A stretch of DNA of 8,784 bases from an uncultured Campylobacter sp. GTDB taxonomy: Bacteria; Campylobacterota; Campylobacteria; Campylobacterales; Campylobacteraceae. The position numbers and the translations under genes were made by a program. The notes under the pieces are model-generated. The model saw nothing but the letters and a program-made list of their open reading frames with translations, ran no database searches and was not told the DNA's origin. The stretch is taken from the NCBI RefSeq assembly GCF_938017615.1, contig NZ_CALIJA010000100.1, positions 1 through 8,784 on the forward strand, given 5' to 3'. This document shows, in pieces, positions 5,984-8,784 of the stretch; within the stretch, counting starts at the first letter, position 1, and each line of letters begins with the position of its first letter.

Positions 5984-6214
5984 TCATTTCTCGCCGAGCG
6001 GCCAATAAACGATCGGTTTGGCTCCGAGCCTTGCTCCGCCGTGATACATGCCAAGCTTGTCTTTCGTCCACGCAAAGCCCGTGTGCCCGTGCTTATCGAT
6101 CGAGATGATGTCGCCGAGCGCTTTGCCTATCCCGGTATTATGCGGGTGCTTTTGCAAGATATTGCGGCGGGCTACGCTTAAATCAATGCTGCGGCTGTCC
6201 GTGTTTAGCCCGGA
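5984..6214 (-). pseudogene. Headless C-terminal copy (76 codons) of the gene entering at the right edge
   Basis: Directly after the phosphoesterase stop (TGA, 6215-6217) the same frame stays open for 76 codons to TGA at 5984-5986. Its last 26 residues match the gene tail at 8703-8783 at 23 positions (PIVYWPLGEK here, PIVYWPIGEK there). Over the shared 78 coding bases, 11 differ, and 7 of the 10 changed codons are synonymous, so both copies diverged while coding. There is no credible start codon: the only in-frame ATG is 24 codons from the end. It is therefore probably a truncated relic, unless made by stop readthrough. The pattern LGDIISID then GHTGFAW and MYHGG faintly recalls the Gly-Asp and catalytic-His part of NlpC/P60-like amidases, whose catalytic Cys would be in the missing N-terminal half. 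That likeness is a weak inference. Confidence 0.6.
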
Positions 6215-6811
6215 TCACGAGTATCTTGCCGCGATTTGCCTTTGCCCTAAAATTTGCACGATCTCATCTAAGCTTAAAATTTTGCCGTGCGAGTCAAAGC
6301 CTACGTTTAGTATGCGCCCTTCTAGGCTGGAAGCGCGGTCGTGCAAGTGTCCGTGAAGCATAAAAGAGCCTTTCGAGGCGCGGTTGTGCTCCTCTACGGG
6401 ATAGTGAAACATACAGATGCTAATACCCGTTTTGCCGTCCTTCATCGCGCCCGCGCCGCCGTCAAAATTTAGCTCCTTGTAGTGCAGGATATCGCTAAAG
6501 ATGGGATTTCCGTCCTCTTTTAGCTCGCGCAGCAGCGCTTCTTTGTTTTGGCTAATGAGCGTATCGTGGTTGCCTAAAATCAGCACATGCGAGCCGTTTA
6601 GCCTACGCGCGACGCTTTTTAGATCCTTTAATTTATTACAAAATGCAAAATCGCCCAGATCATAAACCGTATCCTCGGGCCCCACTACGGCATTCCAGAG
6701 CTCTATTAGCTTTTCGTTCATCTCGTTTACGTCATTAAAATCCCTAAATTTAGGGCAGTATTTCATAATATTGCCGTGATAAAAATGCAAATCGGAGGTA
6801 AAAAATATCAT
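6215..6811 (-). CDS. Calcineurin-type metallophosphoesterase
   Basis: This 198-residue, single-domain soluble phosphoesterase carries every metal-binding signature of the superfamily: Asp7 and His9 (TSDLHFYHGN), Asp54 (DLGDFAF), Asn81-His82 (LGNHD), His136 (CMFHYP) and His155/His157 (HGHLHD). Such enzymes hydrolyse phosphomonoesters or diesters with Mn, Fe or similar ions; the substrate cannot be read here. The start at 6811 is chosen because AAAGGA (6823-6818) is 6 bases upstream and MIFFTSDLH is the natural N-terminus; ATG at 6814 is an alternative, and the frame extends to 6844 without a better site. It lies 82 bases downstream of the kinase-ligase gene on the same strand, probably in one operon. 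It may supply the phosphatase step of RNA end healing, as the central domain of bacterial Pnkp does. Its last residues (about 189-198) may be extra. Confidence 0.9.
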   Translation of the reverse strand: MIFFTSDLHFYHGNIMKYCPKFRDFNDVNEMNEKLIELWNAVVGPEDTVYDLGDFAFCNKLKDLKSVARRLNGSHVLILGNHDTLISQNKEALLRELKEDGNPIFSDILHYKELNFDGGAGAMKDGKTGISICMFHYPVEEHNRASKGSFMLHGHLHDRASSLEGRILNVGFDSHGKILSLDEIVQILGQRQIAARYS

Positions 6812-6856
6812 CATTTTTCCTTTAAATTTTAATCGCCGCATCAAATTTGAGCTTTA

Positions 6857-6868
6857 CGTAAATTTACG
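6857..6868. repeat. 12-bp palindrome between ligase and phosphoesterase genes
   Basis: CGTAAATTTACG is a perfect palindrome. A second one, TCAAATTTGA, lies at 6841-6850. Both sit in the 82-base gap of the presumed operon and belong to the AAATTT-centred class seen throughout the spacers. Confidence 0.6.
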
Positions 6869-6893
6869 CGGCACCAAATATTCGCGCTAATCG

Positions 6894-8387
6894 TTAAATT
6901 TTTTCTAAAAATTCTTTTATAAAGCCTAGCTTGCCCTGCTCGTCAAGGGATTTGAATTCACGCTCGTTTGCTTTGATATGATCGATCAAGGGGTGAAATT
7001 CCTCATCAAGCTTAGTTTTATCCAGTTTGCCGGAAAGCGCCTCGTTTTTACTGCGAGCGAAAAATTTATTCACAAGATAATAAGGCGTTTTCATCTTAAA
7101 GCAAAAATCGTTCTGGCTTGGGATATACACCATAAAGCCCTCGAATTTTGCCTCTTTGACTATATTTTTAAGCTCCGCAAAGCTCGTTTTTAGATACTGC
7201 TCGCCCTCTTTATAAAAAGGTCTTTTTAGCGCTCCGGCAGTGCTTGCGGCGATTTTATCCAGCTCAAATTCGCTCTCTTGCGCGCCGGTTTTAGCGTCGA
7301 TAAGCCCGATAAAGGTTTCTCCAAGCTCCTCTTCTACGATGTGCGGATCGCTTTCGTCGGTGATCTCAAATAAAAAAGTTTTATTTGGATAGCGTTTGAA
7401 AATCTCTTCAAATTTACAGCAGTGCTCGCGCGCCATCTGCGCAAATCTACTATCGGTCGATCCCGTCGTGGAGTAGATGACGCGGCGGTTAAAGCTCGCG
7501 CTGCTTTTGCCGACATCTACGTAGGTGCAACACCCCAAAAAGCCGTTTACCTTTCGCACGGCAAGCACGGGCGTATCGTCTGTGATATCGATAGGATAAA
7601 GGCTTTTGCGCGAGGTAAATTCCGAGTAGTTATAGACCTTTTTAAACGGACGCACGATGATATTTAGATCATCGTCCATTATGAGCCCGCGCATCTCGAG
7701 CAACGCCTTATCCCAATCGGCTTTGAAAAAGACGCGTTTTGAGTATTTGTAGGTGCGAAGCTCGGGATAAAGCTCGCTTTGACGCGCGCTCCAAAGCCTT
7801 TTATCCTGCGTAGCGGCGATATATTTTTTCGTTACGTAGGTATTTTGCGCCGCATCAAAGGGCAGATCGCGCCTGTTTAGAGCCGCCGCGTCTTTGATCT
7901 TTTGCGCTACGCTTTCGCTCATAGGATTAACGGGCGGGATCAAAATTTCGCCCTCTATTTTGTTGTTTGCGACCTTGATAAACATCGCTATTACGGTATC
8001 TTCATCGACGCCGTGCTCGGAGGCGAAGAAATTTTGCATTCTAAAGCATTCAAAAATAAATCCATTTTGGGCGGCTTGCTCTTTTAGGCCTAGCAGCTCT
8101 TTGGTGCGCGCGCTCACGTTGCTAAGCACGATAAGAACGTCTTTATCTTTGTTTTCCAGAGCAAATTTATACGCCTGCTTTATCTCGCGGGCGACCTTGC
8201 GCTTTGCGTCCTCCAAAAGCTTCGGCGACCAAGTATAAACCCCTGCCTCATCGGTTAGAAACATATCGTTTTCCAGATGATAAATTTGCGCCTGCGGATA
8301 TTCGTTTTTAAATTCTTTGATTTTCTCTTTTGCGAAAGTCGTTTTGCCCGAGCCCGCGTGTCCGCGAACGACTATAAATTTTCTCAT
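6894..8387 (-). CDS. Polynucleotide kinase-RNA ligase fusion (T4 Rnl1-like ligase domain)
   Basis: This 497-residue protein combines two nucleic-acid repair activities. The N-terminal domain (about 1-155) is a P-loop phosphotransferase: Walker A GHAGSGKTT (9-17) and an acidic HLENDMF (37-43) whose Asp41 may be the general base, as in polynucleotide kinases that phosphorylate 5'-OH ends. The C-terminal part (about 190-497) is a covalent nucleotidyltransferase of the Rnl1 type: RGLIMDDD and VRPFKKVYNYSE (233-256), motif I KVNG with adenylated Lys279, STTGS (306-310), FLFEI with Glu341, motif IV EGFMVY (Glu416) and motif V KMK (431-433). It would seal RNA with ATP. ATG at 8387 is preceded by AAGGCGG (8398-8392). 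It is the first gene of a leftward pair with the phosphoesterase. I see no Hen1-like methyltransferase in the window. The ligase family is firm; the natural substrate is unknown. Confidence 0.9.
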   Translation of the reverse strand: MRKFIVVRGHAGSGKTTFAKEKIKEFKNEYPQAQIYHLENDMFLTDEAGVYTWSPKLLEDAKRKVAREIKQAYKFALENKDKDVLIVLSNVSARTKELLGLKEQAAQNGFIFECFRMQNFFASEHGVDEDTVIAMFIKVANNKIEGEILIPPVNPMSESVAQKIKDAAALNRRDLPFDAAQNTYVTKKYIAATQDKRLWSARQSELYPELRTYKYSKRVFFKADWDKALLEMRGLIMDDDLNIIVRPFKKVYNYSEFTSRKSLYPIDITDDTPVLAVRKVNGFLGCCTYVDVGKSSASFNRRVIYSTTGSTDSRFAQMAREHCCKFEEIFKRYPNKTFLFEITDESDPHIVEEELGETFIGLIDAKTGAQESEFELDKIAASTAGALKRPFYKEGEQYLKTSFAELKNIVKEAKFEGFMVYIPSQNDFCFKMKTPYYLVNKFFARSKNEALSGKLDKTKLDEEFHPLIDHIKANEREFKSLDEQGKLGFIKEFLEKI

Positions 8388-8414
8388 TTTACCGCCTTGA
8401 TTTTATGTGGTGAT

Positions 8415-8420
8415 ATTCTA
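8415..8420 (-). promoter_or_regulatory. -10 element for the kinase-ligase gene
   Basis: On the minus strand, TAGAAT (8420 to 8415) lies 27 bases before the ATG at 8387. No -35 box at proper spacing is evident; TTGATA occurs 21 bases upstream, which is too far. Confidence 0.45.
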
Positions 8421-8442
8421 CCTGAAATTTGAGCGCTTTGGT

Positions 8443-8509
8443 ATCAAGAAATATGGATTTTGGTAAAATTTAAGGCTCAGCGGGACTTAATACTTCTTGA
8501 TTTGAGCCT
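8443..8509. repeat. Two interleaved inverted repeats upstream of the kinase-ligase gene
   Basis: ATCAAGAA (8443-8450) pairs with TTCTTGAT (8494-8501). AGGCTCA (8473-8479) pairs with TGAGCCT (8503-8509). The arms alternate A-B-A'-B', so both could form only as a pseudoknot, or else as alternatives. They lie just upstream of the presumed promoter, so they may be operators, or RNA structure in leader or read-through transcripts. Confidence 0.55.
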
Positions 8510-8596
8510 AAGTTAAAAAGAGCCGATTTTAAATAGAAAATTCGCGCTTTGCCGAGGTGCTGAAATTAAAATTTGACCGAATTTGGCCTTGCCGAA

Positions 8597-8617
8597 GCGC
8601 TTGATCGATGAAAGCGC
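8597..8617. repeat. Small hairpin in the spacer
   Basis: GCGCTT (8597-8602) and AAGCGC (8612-8617) form a 6-bp stem with a 9-base loop. An outer AATTTGG (8580-8586) and CCAAATT (8617-8623) could pair around it. The rest of the 8510-8668 stretch holds no gene I can support. Confidence 0.45.
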
Positions 8618-8668
8618 CAAATTTGATAGACGTACGATAAAAAGCGTATTTATCCTCGCTATTTGATT

Positions 8669-8699
8669 TAAATTTAGCCCCGCAAAGGGGCTAAATTTA
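8669..8699 (-). terminator. Terminator of the gene entering from the right edge
   Basis: TAAATTTAGCCCC (8669-8681) and GGGGCTAAATTTA (8687-8699) form a perfect 13-bp stem with a 5-base loop. The hairpin begins 3 bases after the stop codon of the minus-strand gene. The T tract is formed by the AAATTTA arm itself and is modest. As a perfect stem it may act in both directions. Confidence 0.75.
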
Positions 8700-8702
8700 C
8701 GC

Positions 8703-8784
8703 TTATTTCTCCCCTATCGGCCAATAAACGATCGGTTTGTCTCCAAGTCTAGCTTCGCCGTGATACATTCCCAGCTTATCTTTC
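8703..8784 (-). CDS. C-terminal end of an unidentified gene, paralogue of the copy at 5984-6214
   Basis: The last 26 codons of a leftward gene are visible, ending PIVYWPIGEK and TAA (8705 to 8703). The remainder lies right of the window. It matches the tail of the headless copy at 23 of 26 residues and 67 of 78 bases, including the 22-base exact match CGGCCAATAAACGATCGGTT plus TG on the plus strand. Too little is present to name the family. Its terminator follows directly, and the kinase-ligase gene starts about 310 bases further on in the same direction. Confidence 0.75.
   Translation of the reverse strand, partial: KDKLGMYHGEARLGDKPIVYWPIGEK

Noticed and set aside
5984..6214. Independent small gene with internal ATG or TTG start
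   Set aside because: The only in-frame ATG lies 24 codons from the end and has no ribosome binding site; a TTG mid-frame also lacks one.
6048..6356. Plus-strand open frame opposite the phosphoesterase and headless tail
   Set aside because: It is antisense to an enzyme with intact motifs and to a conserved tail; its translation is Cys/Ser-rich and shadow-like.
6812..6844. Upstream start for the phosphoesterase (ATG at 6844)
   Set aside because: It has no ribosome binding site and adds a basic leader; the AAAGGA at 6823-6818 lies inside that extension and serves ATG 6811 (or 6814).
7894..8238. Plus-strand open frames opposite the kinase-ligase gene
   Set aside because: They are antisense to well-defined kinase and ligase coding sequence and lack ribosome binding sites.

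Overview
The window looks like chromosomal DNA of a Campylobacter or close Campylobacterota relative, probably one of the less AT-rich species (the oral group is a guess). Three things suggest this. Intergenic DNA is studded with AAATTT-type words. Shine-Dalgarno sites are AAGGA-like with TATAAT/TAGAAT -10 boxes and poor -35 boxes. One protein looks like the DUF1104 family, which I know mainly from Campylobacter and Helicobacter. Nothing in the sequence fixes the species.

Left part (1-2010, plus strand): the end of a molybdate-type ABC transport operon, with a periplasmic binding protein (modA-like; only the first base of its start codon is cut off) overlapping a permease (modB-like). A secreted Cu,Zn superoxide dismutase (sodC) follows, with its own -10 element and a hairpin after its stop. 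No ATPase gene (modC) lies downstream of the permease.

Centre (2335-5164, plus strand): a secreted DUF1104-like protein with a His/Met/Cys-rich tail and a very clear terminator, then an OmpR-type response regulator and a sensor histidine kinase in one operon. With sodC, this suggests a region devoted to periplasmic metal or redox homeostasis. The link between these genes is inference.

Right part (5165-8784, minus strand): about 0.8 kb with no intact gene (palindromes and a possible coding remnant), then a leftward cassette. Its first gene encodes a 497-residue fusion of a P-loop polynucleotide-kinase-like domain and a T4 Rnl1-like RNA ligase domain. Its second encodes a calcineurin-type metallophosphoesterase. 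Together they carry the kinase, ligase and phosphoesterase chemistries found in one chain in clostridial-type bacterial Pnkp, so this is a plausible split RNA-repair operon. The cassette is flanked by two direct copies of the tail of one unidentified gene. One is the end of a gene entering from the right edge. The other is a 76-codon headless copy lying in frame behind the phosphoesterase stop codon. Each copy is followed by a hairpin. This flanking duplication of a gene tail, like the scar of an insertion or recombination, is the most unusual feature of the window.

Stretches over 300 bases without a gene (1978-2367, 2899-3385, 5165-5983, 8388-8702) hold promoters, terminators and many short palindromes centred on AAATT(T). 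I see no RNA genes, insertion sequences or CRISPR arrays.
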